DNA of 64,000 bases, taken from the NCBI RefSeq assembly GCF_001522545.3, contig NC_031796.1, positions 1,413,382-1,477,381 of the forward strand, written 5' to 3'. Every line of letters begins with the position of its first letter. Position 1 is the first letter of the stretch. This stretch comes from Parus major. Lineage: Eukaryota > Chordata > Aves > Passeriformes > Paridae. Under the pieces are notes generated by a model. It worked only from the letters and a program-made list of their open reading frames with translations, was not told the origin of the DNA and ran no database searches. The translations under genes and the position numbers were made by a program. Positions 27,990 through 39,800 of the stretch are shown piece after piece.

Positions 27990-29890
27990 TTTTCAAAAGC
28001 CTGTGCATGGTGGGTTCCATTGTTCCTGGGGTCTGGTGGGATTCCCAGCCCTGGGGGCTCCATGGAGGCCTGGGGGTTGCCCCCAGCTCTGGCCCACTGC
28101 AGGAAGGGGAAGTTCCCTTGGTGCTGTCTGTGCTGCTCCTGCTGGGAGCTGAGGGAAAGCCGAGGAGTGGGTGGGTGCTGAGTCATTCCCTGCCCTGGCT
28201 CTGTAACCCTCGAGCCGGCTCCTGTGCTCGTTGTGTTCCTGTAAGTCCCCTGGGCAGGGTCAGCATTTGTGCTTCCCGAAAACGCTCCGGGGAGGAGGGG
28301 GAGGCGCTGCCACCCAGGTCAGGCTCTGCCACAGGTCAGGGGCTGAGTGCTCTCTTTATTTCCTGAGCTCAAGATCAACAGGCAAGAATGAAATCTCAGT
28401 AAAATGCACTGTTTGAGGGCAGCAATGGTTCTGGGGGCCAGCAGGTGCCTCTGGCACAAGAGTGGTGTGAAATGCACTGAAATGCCTGAGTGCACGGGGA
28501 GTCCCTGGGTTTCCCTCCCATTGCCCCCAGCCCATCTGTTCTGTCCTGCAGCAGGAAGGGCTGGGGTGTCCTGGGAGGCTGCTCCCACCCTGGTCACCTC
28601 CTCATGCTCCTGGCAGCCCCCCAGAGCAGGTCCTGGCTCTTCATCCACTGCCACAATGACCCCCATGGCCCACGAGCTCTGCAGGAGCCCTGAGTTCACT
28701 GCCACTTTCCCGGGAGACTTTGCTCTTGGAAACCAAATTACTGCAATTATGCAAAGCAGCTTGGAGTGCACCGAGGAGGCAGGTGACCTCCAGCCCTGCC
28801 TGTGCCTCAGAGTGACCTCCAGCCCNNNNNNNNNNNNNNNNNNNNNNNNNNNNNNNNNNNNNNNNNNNNNNNNNNNNNNNNNNNNNNNNNNNNNNNNNNN
28901 NNNNNNNNNNNNNNNNNNNNNNNNNNNNNNNNNNNNNNNNNNNNNGGGAACAGGTGCTGGCAGACAGGTGAGCAGCCCTGCACATGGAGAGCAGGTGCTG
29001 ACAGCACCAAGGCCAGCATTCACACCAGGGTGTGCATTTGTGCCCACAACCTGACACAGCCCAGTCTCTGCTGCTGCTGCACCAGGAATTCCCGTGCCCT
29101 TTGTGTGTCGGTGCATCTCCAGCCTGGATTTCTCCCCACTGGACTTGCCAGGTTGCCCACAGATTTGGCCACTGCCAGGACAGCTAACCACAGCCAGGGA
29201 GGGGTGAGGAGTGCTTGGTCCATCCTCCAGCTCTGTCCACCTGCAGAAGAGTCCAGCCCACAGCCCCAGTAACAAACCTGCGTCAAGGTGATGCCAAGCT
29301 GTGGCCCTGGAGGGAGTGGCCACCATGTCCCCATCACCCTGACGGCTCATTTGGTCCAGATTGAACCATTAAAAGGCAGAAATTGGAAAACAATTTGTTT
29401 GTTCCTCGTGTGAGTGCTCGGTGGAGGGAGCAATCGATGGCTGTGGGGTGCTGGGTGTCGCTGCCTTCCAGCCATCCAAAGCCCATTTGTTTCGGGGTGT
29501 TTGAGGAGCACTGACACGGCTCGTTGGGGACACGGGGGACACGGGACAGTGACGTGCCCCAGCCCAGGATGTCGTTCACGGGGTTTATTGAAGGAGGGAG
29601 ACAAATGGGCTCTACAAATACACTGATGAGGGGTCAATACAGGCAGCAGGAAACATCAATATCCAATGAGGGGGTGGATGGCGACAGACAAGGATCTCCA
29701 GGGGCTCTGACACGAGCGGGGCCCCCTCCTTCCACAACACCCCAAAGCTTTTCGGGGTGCAGGGAGAGATCCAGAGCTGCAGAATGGGCAGCTCCAGGGG
29801 CTGTGTCCTGGTGAGGAGCCTCACACACACTCAGACACAGCCCCCAGGTCTGCACAGAGCCCCTGGGAGCCCTGGCACAACACGTGTGCA
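27990..29890. other. EIF1-GAST spacer, left part, with an assembly gap
   Basis: No gene recognised. N run at 28826-28945 (120 bases); a repeated AGTGACCTCCAGCCC / GGTGACCTCCAGCCC word just left of it suggests that a minisatellite caused the gap. Isolated AATAAA-like words have no associated coding sequence. Confidence 0.55.
28826..28945. other. Assembly gap (N)
   Basis: 120 unresolved bases following a short duplicated GTGACCTCCAGCCC word. Confidence 0.99.
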
Positions 29891-30480
29891 CACACCCGCG
29901 TGTCAGGGAGCGTGTACACCCGTGTGTGTGTGTGCAGACAGACACACAGACACACAGACACATGTAGGAACACATGTATGTACACACACCTACTCCTGTA
30001 TACACATATATACTGTGCACATACAGATATATGCATATGTATTGCTATTTATAAATACAGATAGGTCTGGATGTATAAATATGTATAAATGTGTACACAT
30101 TTAGATATATGTGTACATATATCTATACATATATATATACACATAATATAAATATATATAATATAAATATAACATATTATATATATAACATAATATATAT
30201 TAATAATATATATAAATATATCTATTAATAATATATATAACATAATATAAATATATACATAATCCCAGAAACATTTAGGTAATGGGAAAATCCAAAAATC
30301 ATGGGTGTGTGTATATATATATATATATATATACATGTATATGTGTGTGTATATGTGTATATACACATATATATAGACATGTACATATAAACATATGTAA
30401 ATATATATTTATGTAATCATATTTATATATACAGATAGCTGTGTTTCTATACATATGTACATATATAGAGAGAGAGATAT
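29820..30480. repeat. Low-complexity block: (ACACAG)n, then TA/TATATG-rich simple sequence
   Basis: CACACA and ACACAG runs at 29920-29965 give way to long ATAT, ATAC and TATG tracts, with a (TA) run of about 20 bases at 30311-30332 and GAGAGA at 30467-30476. There is no coding potential; apparent open frames here are simple-sequence artefacts. Confidence 0.93.
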
Positions 30481-30599
30481 GTCATGATGTTCCTCATGCA
30501 TCCATTGCACACACCCTCCACTCAGTAATGTACAATTACCTCATCCATATGTATCCATGTGTACATATGGATACCTGGATGTAATTACATAGGTGCATA

Positions 30600-30840
30600 A
30601 GCTATGTTAACTATTAGAAATGTACACATTATATATATATATATATATATTTTATACTTATTATAAATATATATAATATTATATATTTTTAAATTATTAA
30701 ATAATAATTTAAATTTAATTATATAATTTAATTAAATTATATAATAATTTAATTTAATTAATTAATAATTTAATTTAAAATATATTATTATATTTTTTTA
30801 TAAAATTTTATATATGACACTGTATTGTTTATATATAAGC
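30600..30840. repeat. AT-rich block with (TA)n and AATTTAATT tracts
   Basis: About 230 bp of almost pure A+T. It includes a TA run at 30630-30650 and repeated AATTTAATT / ATTAAATT words that make it strongly self-complementary. Confidence 0.93.
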
Positions 30841-31039
30841 ACACACCACTGCAGTGTGTGACACTGTATAGCTGTTATTATTTAATAATGCATGATGTGC
30901 ATGTTCAGCTGCACACAGAGCTCTCCTGTCCTGTACAAATGTGCTCTGGCAGCTGCACCTGGATTTGTGTTCACGTGTGTCCATGTGCAGCCAGCCATGA
31001 ACTGTGCATGTGTAGCTAGGAATGTGTATGGACACGTGT

Positions 31040-31910
31040 GCCTGTACATGTGTGTGTGGATACGGCTGTCGGGCTGTGGCTGTGTGGCTGTGTGTGTGTG
31101 GGTGTGTGTATGACTGTGTGTCTGTGTGTCTGTGTGTCTGCCTGTGTGTCTGTGTGTCTGNNNNNNNNNNNNNNNNNNNNNNNNNNNNNNNNNNNNNNNN
31201 NNNNNNNNNNNNNNNNNNNNNNNNNNNNNNNNNNNNNNNNNNNNNNNNNNNNNNNNNNNNNNNNNNNNNNNNNNNNNNNNNNNNNNNNNNNNNNNNNNNN
31301 NNNNNNNNNNNNNNNNNNNNNNNNNNNNNNNNNNNNNNNNNNNNNNNNNNNNNNNNNNNNNNNNNNNNNNNNNNNNNNNNNNNNNNNNNNNNNNNNNNNN
31401 NNNNNNNNNNNNNNNNNNNNNNNNNNNNNNNNNNNNNNNNNNNNNNNNNNNNNNNNNNNNNNNNNNNNNNNNNNNNNNNNNNNNNNNNNNNNNNNNNNNN
31501 NNNNNNNNNNNNNNNNNNNNNNNNNNNNNNNNNNNNNNNNNNNNNNNNNNNNNNNNNNNNNNNNNNNNNNNNNNNNNNNNNNNNNNNNNNNNNNNNNNNN
31601 NNNNNNNNNNNNNNNNNNNNNNNNNNNNNNNNNNNNNNNNNNNNNNNNNNNNNNNNNNNNNNNNNNNNNNNNNNNNNNNNNNNNNNNNNNNNNNNNNNNN
31701 NNNNNNNNNNNNNNNNNNNNNNNNNNNNNNNNNNNNNNNNNNNNNNNNNNNNNNNNNNNNNNNNNNNNNNNNNNNNNNNNNNNNNNNNNNNNNNNNNNNN
31801 NNNNNNNNNNNNNNNNNNNNNNNNNNNNNNNNNNNNNNNNNNNNNNNNNNNNNNNNNNNNNNNNNNNNNNNNNNNNNNNNNNNNNNNNNNNNNNNNNNGT
31901 GTGTCTGTGA
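31040..31910. repeat. (TG)n / (TGTGTGTC)n microsatellite with a 738-base assembly gap
   Basis: TGTGTG and TGTGTCTG repeats run into the N block from the left (31076-31160), and GTGTGTCTGTG resumes on the right at 31899. The array therefore probably spans the gap. It ends about 70 bases upstream of the gastrin TATA-like element. Confidence 0.93.
31161..31898. other. Assembly gap (N)
   Basis: 738 unresolved bases flanked by TG-rich repeat on both sides. Confidence 0.99.
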
Positions 31911-31954
31911 GCACACACAGATGCCCGAGGGGTGGGTGGCTGTGTTGGAGCCGC

Positions 31955-32083
31955 CCTGGGGTGTGGCGGCCCCAGCAGTGCCTTTAAAAGCGGGGCTGAG
32001 CTGGGGCGATCTTGGAGGGAGACGCGCACGGAGACCCAGCAGGACACCCACCCTGACACCCTGCTGAGCCTCAGAACCCACAG
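31955..32083 (+). promoter_or_regulatory. Gastrin promoter and non-coding first exon
   Basis: A TTTAAAAG TATA-like box at 31983-31990 predicts a start near 32012. A CACCC-type GGGGTGTGG element lies just upstream at about 31967, like the element known in mammalian gastrin promoters. Exon 1 ends CACAG at 32083 before a strong donor, GTGAGT. The intron runs to 32586, so exon 1 is wholly untranslated, as in other gastrin genes. Confidence 0.72.
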
Positions 32084-32588
32084 GTGAGTCTCACAGGGCT
32101 CTGCCACTGTCCACAGGTGACTTGGGGACCAGCTGGGAGAGAGGGATGGAGAAAACCTGAGGAGCAGATGGGAGGGACAAAGAGGACCCACCAAGAGGAG
32201 CCGAGGGGATCTGGGCCGGGCCATGCTCTGGGGATGGGAACCCAGCTCCAGCTGTTTGAGTTCAGGGGGGAGCTGGATGATGCTCTTGGCTGTGTGCTTT
32301 AGTTTTCAGCATCATTGCAAGGAGCAAGGAGAGGGACTTGAGCCTTATGAATCCCTCTGCCTTGACTGTGGTTCATGGGGATTTGGGTTCCAGCCAGGAG
32401 ACAGGGATGGAGAAAACCTGGGGAGAAGGTGGAAGGGGACTTGGGGACCCAAAGGGAGGGACAGGAGAGTGTGAACTGGCCATGGCCAGGGCTGAGTGCC
32501 CAGGCCACCCTCACCACAGCCTCGCATGTCCCAGTTTGGGGGCTGCAGCTCCCCCATGTCCCCACCCCTGCTCGGTCTCTCCACAGCC

Positions 32589-32996
32589 ATGAAGGTGACG
32601 CTGTGCCTCAGTCTCATCCTCGCCCTCGCAGCGACCGCCTGCCTGTGCCGGCCAGCAGCAGAGGCACCGGGTGCCTTGGGGGACCCCCAGCAGCCCCCCC
32701 CCAGCCTGGTCCGGCGGGACTGGCCCGAGAACCTGGCCCAGGAGCAGCAGCACCTCTTGTCCCAGTTCCTGCCCCACGTCCTCGCAGGTACTGGGAGCTC
32801 AGGGTGGGCAGCCCTCAGGGGGCACAGCCTGGCCCTCGTGCCAGCTCTGACTGCTGCCTTTGCCCTGGCAGAGCTGAACAAGCACAAGGCCTTTGTGCAC
32901 GGGGATGAGGGGATGGAGGCTTTGCACGACCACTACTACCCCGACTGGATGGACTTCGGCCGCCGCAGCGCTGAGGACGAGGCTGGTGCTGTGTAG
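32589..32996 (+). CDS. GAST: Preprogastrin (gastrin, avian CCK-like type)
   Basis: Secreted gut peptide hormone that drives acid secretion through the CCK2/gastrin receptor. Two coding exons, 32589-32787 and 32872-32996, give 107 aa. Residues 1-20 form a signal peptide with hydrophobic core LCLSLILALAA. A dibasic site lies at R42-R43. The amidation and processing signal is WMDF-G-R-R at 92-98, with Gly96 as amide donor. The expected 36-residue peptide runs from Phe60 to Phe95, starting FLPHVLAELNK and ending DHYYPDWMDF, and closely resembles chicken gastrin. Tyrosine lies seventh from the amidated end, as in cholecystokinin, and a second Tyr at position eight replaces the Phe I recall in chicken. 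A short acidic tail follows. Convergent with HAP1. Confidence 0.97.
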   Translation: MKVTLCLSLILALAATACLCRPAAEAPGALGDPQQPPPSLVRRDWPENLAQEQQHLLSQFLPHVLAGTGSSGWAALRGHSLALVPALTAAFALAELNKHKAFVHGDEGMEALHDHYYPDWMDFGRRSAEDEAGAV

Positions 32997-33053
32997 CTGC
33001 TGGGATGGGCTGGCCATGCAGAGCCCTGGCACATTCAGTGTGTCCTTTCCCAC

Positions 33054-33059
33054 AATAAA
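33054..33059 (+). terminator. Poly(A) signal of gastrin
   Basis: AATAAA 58 bases after the stop codon, followed by a TGTG-containing downstream element at about 33089. It gives a very short 3' UTR. Confidence 0.85.
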
Positions 33060-33535
33060 ACTCTGGCACTACGGCCTCTGCACTCTCACTGTGCTGGGGA
33101 GAGCCGGGGAGGGAGGGCAGCGGGGAGTTGCCCCCAGAGGGACGCACAGGGCAGCAAACAGAACGTGGCAGCAGACACAGCACACCCAAACTGCTCCGTG
33201 AATTCACATTTATTTGCCAGGGGATGGGGCACAGCTTGGAGAGAGGGACACAGCTGGGAGGAGCAACAGATGCACCCCCAGAAACATCCCAAGCTGTGGG
33301 TGCTGCTACTATTGCTATTCAGTGGGCAGGAAAGAGTTAAACCACCATTCCCTTTAAAAGCCAGTCCAGTCCAGGTGCTGGCCAGGGGCCCAGCCCAGGG
33401 TGCAGGGGTCTCCCCCCAGCCCCAGTGGGTTGCCCCAGGACACACCCGAGCCCAGACTGAGCATCGCCCTTCTCTGCAGCATCTGGACAGCCCCAAACGG
33501 GCCGCGCTGCCTCTCGCTCTGCAGACAGGCTCAGC
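33060..33535. other. Convergent GAST-HAP1 intergenic spacer
   Basis: About 480 bp between the 3' ends of two converging genes. A second reverse-strand AATAAA at 33209-33214 could be a distal HAP1 poly(A) signal, in which case the HAP1 transcript would end within about 150 bases of the gastrin end. Confidence 0.55.
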
Positions 33536-33551
33536 AGAAGCAGGAACAGTT

Positions 33552-33557
33552 TTTATT
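33552..33557 (-). terminator. Poly(A) signal of HAP1
   Basis: AATAAA on the minus strand, 267 bases beyond the HAP1 stop codon at 33824-33826. Confidence 0.7.
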
Positions 33558-33823
33558 GCCAGAAACTGGCTCCTGTGAAGGGTCCACACTCCTCCAGCAG
33601 GGGCAGGGTCAGCCAGCACCCCCTGTACCCCCCACAGGTGGGGAGCTGTGCCAGGTTCTGTCCTTGCAGCCGGGGCAAAGCTCCCCAGGCTGGTGCCAGG
33701 AGCGCTGATGGAGCTGGGGCAGCGCCAGGAGCTGAGGCTGAAGCTTGTCCTGTCTCCATTTCCCCATGGATGGGTGAGGAAGAGGATGTGTCTCACTCTG
33801 AGCCTGGGGGCTCTGCAGCAGCA

Positions 33824-36800
33824 TCACTTCTGGGTGCCCCAGGCCCCTCTGGGCCCTGGCTGGGCACAGGACATCTCCCCTCTGGCCACCACCTTGTCCA
33901 GCCCAAGGCGCTGCAACTTCTCCACCAGGTTCCAGCTGAAGATGCTGCTCCTGGGTCGGGGTCTGTCCTGGCCCCTGGGCACACGGGGGGGCTGTGACTC
34001 AGAATGCTGAGGGTCCTGGCAGTGGAGTGAGGGGGCCCACCGTGATCCAGTCCATGGTGCCAAGCGGGAATCTCGCCCCAGCAAGAGCCTGAAGAGTCCC
34101 ATGGGGGTGCTCGGGGGTCCAGGACCAAGCGCCAGTGTGGGGGGAGTCTGCTCTGGTGAGGGGCTGCTGAGGCTCAGCCCCTCAAAGGGCCCACAAGAAG
34201 GCACGACGGCATGATACAGACTGGAGGGGAAGAGAGCAGAGGTGGGGATCAGCTGCTGTCCTCCTTCACCTACAGAGCCCTGGGCTATTGGAGACCCCCG
34301 TGCTGCAAACTGCTCAAACACCCCAGAGCTCACAGAGTGATGGGGCTGCTCCTCAGCAGCCAGGAGAGCCTGGGACACAGCCACCACTCCACAAGCAATT
34401 TCCAGACACCAGGGTTTTGTCTAACTCTGGTGAACTCCAGCTTGCACCAACCCCCAACGAGCCTTGGGGGGGCTCATTAGGGCTAATCACCGGTGCTCAT
34501 TAACGAAGGGACAGCCCGGCTGGGAAAAGTTCCTGGCCGCTGACCAAGAGGGGAGGGAGGAAAGCTGTGCCGGTTGCTCAGGGTGCCAGGAGCACTCGCT
34601 GCTCCTTGCCCGGGGTGCTGCTGCTCCCCCGAGAGAGCCCACCCGAGGAAGGCTCTCCATCCATCAGGGTGCTGCAGTGCAGAGGAGGGGGCTGGTCCCA
34701 GTCGCCGGGGCACACAGACACCCCAGCAGCCAGATTTGGGGATATTTCTAGTGCTGGCATCTCTCAGAGCATCGGGGGCTGCAGGTGGCCCCCGGCCTGC
34801 AGGGAGGCGGGCAGGGGGCAGGAGGAGAGAGCTGGGGGCACAGCGGGGATGGTGCAGGCAGCGCAGCTGGCGGGGGCCATGCGCCTTACCTGGGTGTCAC
34901 TGTGGTGATCGCAGTGGTGGGGTGGAGGATGTGGCAGGTGGTGATGGTGAAGGTAGACTGGGTCTGGGGGAGGTTGTTAACAGAGAGGAACACTGGAAGG
35001 GACAGGAGACAAGGGGTCAATGGGGAGGGGGACAGGGCACAGGTGGAGGGCAGGCGGGACAGCCAAAGCTGGGCTGGAAGCTCCATGCACGGGACACAGC
35101 TCCAGCAGCAACTGTGTCTGGTGCCTGCTCAGAGGGCACAGCCAGCACAGGTCGGTCCCAGCCGGGGGGCAGCAGGGGCTCGCCAGGGGGATGGAGAGGG
35201 CTCATCCTGCCGGGGCAGCGGCCCGAGAACGGCCCTTGAGCAGCTGCAGGCGGAGCATCCCCGTGGGGACAGGTGGGATGTCCCCACGGGACAGGAGAGG
35301 AGAGGCTGCTGCAGGAGGGGAGAGCGAGGAGGGAGGCGAGAGGCAGCCTAGACAGGAGAACTGGGACATCCCGGGGGCTGCGGCCCCTCCGTCCCCTCTG
35401 CCCGTGCTCACCCCTGGGGCGCTCCTTGGCTTTGGCGGGTGTTGAGGTAGGGAGCAGCTGGAAGGAGCTGGTGTCCACATCATCCTCCTCCAGGTCATTG
35501 AGGCTGTACACCTCCTCCAGGTCTGTGTCCAGCTGCCTGAAGTCTTTGGTGAGCACCCCGGGACGGGGCACCAGGATCCCACCCAGGTTGGGCTGTGCCA
35601 GCTGCTGCCAGTGGTGGAGTGTCACAGAGCCTGGGGGGGACACAGCCGGGGGGAGCTCAGCTGGGGGTGTTGGACCCTCAGAACACCTGCAGCTCTGCAC
35701 CCCGTCTGCCCCTCACCTTCCAGCGGCTTCACGATCTGCAGTTTGTCGGGTAAGTAGGTGAGGGAGCCGAGTGAGAAGCTGGAGCCGGCGGTGAGGTCCG
35801 AGCCCCCCGAGTAGTTGGTCCCAGTAGAGACGACGCTGCCCTCGGGGGTGAGGAAGCCACTGGAGCTCGCCCCATCTCTCAGCCGCCAGAGTTTGCGTTC
35901 CCGTTCGGCCTCGAAGAAGGAGGGCTCCTCGGAGACGTGGCTCTGCTGCCGCAGCGACAGCCTCTGCACGGCCGCCTCCAGGTCCTGCCGGCCCGGGGCT
36001 GCCCGGGACTCCTCGCCGGCCCCCTCGGCCCTGCGGGCACAGCGCCAGGGTGCCCGGGGCTGACACTGCTGTGCTGGGCCCCAGCCGGAGCCTGTCCTCC
36101 CTGCCCCGCTGTGAGCAGCAGCTCACCTGCACCCCCGCTCCTGTGCAGGAGCAGCCGCCCCATCCTCCCCATCCCAGCACTCACTGGGCATCCTCCGAGC
36201 CGGCACAGCTGGTGTGGGGGGTGCTGGCCCCCCCAGAATGGGCAGCAGACAACTGCTTGGAGCCTGGAACATGGTGGGGAGACTCAGAGCAAGACTTGGC
36301 TTTGGCTGCCTGGTTCACGGCTTTCACCGTCTCGAAGACGCGCTGGTAGCTCCTGCGGGCAGGAGGCAGCTCAGGGTGAGCCGGAGCCCCAGCCCATGGC
36401 ACAGTGTGAACCAGCCACCACAGCACTCACTTGTAGTCTGAGGAGGAGCTGTCTGTCCTCTTCCTCATCATCCCCTTGATCTCAGCCGCCAGCGAGTCCT
36501 GGGGACGGGGGTACAGAGTGTCAGAAGAGGGGAGATCAGGGACCCCCCCGCCGCAGCCGGCCCCGCACTCACCACGGGCAGGAGGCTGGCTGAGCTGTAG
36601 CGGCTCACGGTGCTGTTGGGCAGGCTGCGGCTCCGCAGGCTCTTCACCTCCTCCTGAGCCTCCTGCAGCATCCCGCCGCACTCCGCGTACTTCTCCTGCA
36701 GATCCCGCAGCTGCGGGGACACGGGCACAGCTCGAGCCCGGCCCGGGGACAGCGGGGAAGGATCCCCCCGTCAGGCCGGGCACCCACGGCTTCCCCCGGG

Positions 36801-39800
36801 CTCACCTCCATCCGGAGCTGCTGCTGCACCTCCTTGGCCGCGGTCAGGTGCTGCTGGAGCTCCTCCACCTCTGAGCCGTACTGCGGGCAGAGGGCCAGGT
36901 CAGGGGCTGAGCCCGCACCCCCCTCCCCCCGGCAGGACAGGGGACCCTCCCCTCACCGTGCGACATTTCTGCTGCAGGTCCGCGACCTGCGCCAGGAGCT
37001 GGCTGATCTCCTCCTGCTGCCGTGCCGCGTCCTCCGCCCTGCGCGCCAGCTCCTCCGACAGATGAACGACCTGCTGGCTGGCTTCGGCTGCGGGAGGGCC
37101 GGGGTCCGTCACCGCCGGGCACGGTCACAACCCAGCCCACCCAGCCGGGCACTGCCCGCAGACCCCCCAGCCCTACGTACAAAACTGCTCCACGCAGTCG
37201 ATCATCAGCTGCTGCTCCTGGTCCTCGTACTGACAAGTCTCTGTGGCGATGTTGGTGGCCTGGGGGAGAGAGTTGGAGGGGCTGAACACGACAGGCAGGA
37301 CCTCCCGTCTCCCTGAGGGGACAGCTCGGGTCCCCCCGCAGAGAGCAGGGTGTAGGTGGGCGCTGAGGAGAATCCACCACTGGCTCTGCTCACCTCCATC
37401 CGGAGCTTCTGGTTCTCCTCCTCCAAGCACTTGAGTTTCTGCTGCAAGGTGTCGTACTGGAAGTACTGCTGCAAGGACAGTGAGGACTCGTGCCTGCGCA
37501 GCCTGGGGACAGCAGGGATGACCTGAGCACCCGGCAGTGCGGGCAGGATGGGGCTGCCCTCAGAGCCCTGCCCACCCCCGGGAATCTTCAGCAACCAAGC
37601 TCTGTGGGGTTGGACTCACAGCCACCAAGGGAGGGAAGGGAGTGTGGCAGTGCTACCCCAGGGATGGTGATGGCTCCTGCCCAACCCACAGGAGCAGTTC
37701 TGCCCCAGGTGAGTGGCAGGACAGGACTCCCACTCACGGTGTGGAGGTGGTGGTGGTGGGCTCGCTCTCCTCCGTTGTGGTGGTGTAGAAGTGGAGAAGG
37801 TCATCCCGCATGGAGACCTCGTGGCGCAGCTGCGCGATCTGGAGACACAAAGTGCTTCAGGACATGGCTGAGGGGACCACAGCTGCCCCCAGGGGAGCAT
37901 GCAGGGGGAAAGGGCCAGATCTGTGCCCAGGAGCCGTTACCTCCTCTTTGGCCAATTCCAGCTGCTCCTCCAGGAGCTCATTGTGCTCAGTCAGGCTCCG
38001 GTTCTGCTTCAACAGGGACTGCCCAATGCGTGCTGCTAACTCCAGGTCCCTCTCTTTCTGCAAGGGGCAGGTCTGCCTCAGCTGGGACATCCCTTCCCTG
38101 GTCCTCACCTACCCCTGTGTCCCCAGGGTCCCACCAGCCCTCACACAGGCGGGATCTCCAACGTACCTCATCCAGCAGGTTGGTGACAGCATCAATATCG
38201 TGGTAGGTCTTCGTGATCCTGACCACCCGCTCAGCACACAGGACTGGGGGAGAGGGGCAGAAGGTGAACCCCCACACTGTGGCAGCACTGACCCAGGGGC
38301 TCAGCACTGTCCCCCCGAGGCTGCCCCAGGCTAGTCTCCAAACAGGAATTTTTGTCTGCTAGGTGGCACCTCATGCAGTGTCAGGCAGAGATCCCCACAG
38401 CTGTGACAGCATCACGGGAAACAGGGGACTCACACCTCGCCCCCAACCCTGCCTGCACCTTGGGGTGGCAAGAAAAATGCTGGGGCCTCTCACTGACCCC
38501 ATGGCCTCAGCACAGGAGCGGTGCCAGCCCCACTGCAGGGCTCCCAGAAAAGGGGGACGGGGAAGGACAGCAGCGGAGACAGGATCAGAGGTGACATCTC
38601 CAGCAGAAAGCAGGCTGGAGCTCCAGCATAAATAGCTGTGGGTGGCACCACGCCGAGCCGGGCTCACAGGCGGTGTCCTCTCCAATCTGTCCCCAGCCCC
38701 CTCCCCCAGATCCCCCCTGCCCTAGTTTCTCTCTGGGGGAGGGGATGCTGCAGCTCGCACCCACCCGGTGCCCCTCCAGCTGCACAAAACACCCCCAGAG
38801 CACCAGAGGCAGCTGCGGCCAGGACGCTGCGGGGACGGGCAGCTGCCCAGCACACCAACACCTCCGCGTCAGGCCGGGCCCCGGCTACAGCTCTGCCTCT
38901 GCTCGCTGCTCCCTGCCTCTGTGGCCGGGAGAGGAGGTGCAAGCACGGAGACGTCGGTCCCCCCGGTACGGATCGTGCCAGCTGCGGCGGCGGGCGCTGC
39001 CAGGCAGCTCCGGGCACGCTCCCAGACGGCGGCGCTGGAGCCGTGCGGTCGGAGGGAGCCGGGAGCAGGAGCAAAGCCCCGAGCCCTGCCCGCACCCCAG
39101 ACCCTGCTTACAGCCCTACCTGTGCCCCGCACCGTGCCCACAGCACGCAGCGCTCCCCATGCCCCTTCTGATGCTCTGCTGCCCCGAGGGTGTGTGTGCC
39201 TTAGTTTCCCCTGGCAGAGCAGCGCTGGTTGCGCTCGGGGCCCCCACCCGCGTCCCCAGTCAGGCCCCCCCCCCCATCCGTGCAGACGAAGTGGGTTAAC
39301 GGGGAAGCTCAGCCTCACAAATCCCATTAGGCCTCCCCAGCTGGGGTTGTGTAATGGTGAGTGTGTTGCCATGGCAATGCCCCCACTCGCCACCCCGGTC
39401 CCGTCCAGTCCTCCCTGTCCCGGCTGCTGCCCCCCGGCCCGGAGGGCGCGTACCCCAAACACGTCCGTGGGAAGAAGGGCCAGCCCCAGCCTCACCCCCC
39501 TCTCTGCACCCCGACAGGACCCGCTCCCCGCGGGGGTCCCCAACTGCACCTCGTCAGGCCCCTGAGCCATTAATTGGAAATAATTAGAGCATGAGCATCG
39601 TTACAGTTGGAGCGAGCGGCTGGCCCTGGGAGACGGGGGCTGCGGCGCTGGCAAACATGTAAACATCCATCCTCGGGCCTGATCCGGGGGGTGCGGGGGG
39701 GAGAACCCCATTCCCACGGGAGAGAGAGAACACCCTTCCCCACGGGCACACGCAGACCTGGCAGGGCCCCTCTCCCCGCCACTCCCGGCCTGGGGACAGC

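Noticed and set aside
31016..32224. Open frames of up to 402 codons across the TG repeat
   Set aside because: More than half of each consists of N. The rest is translated TG repeat.
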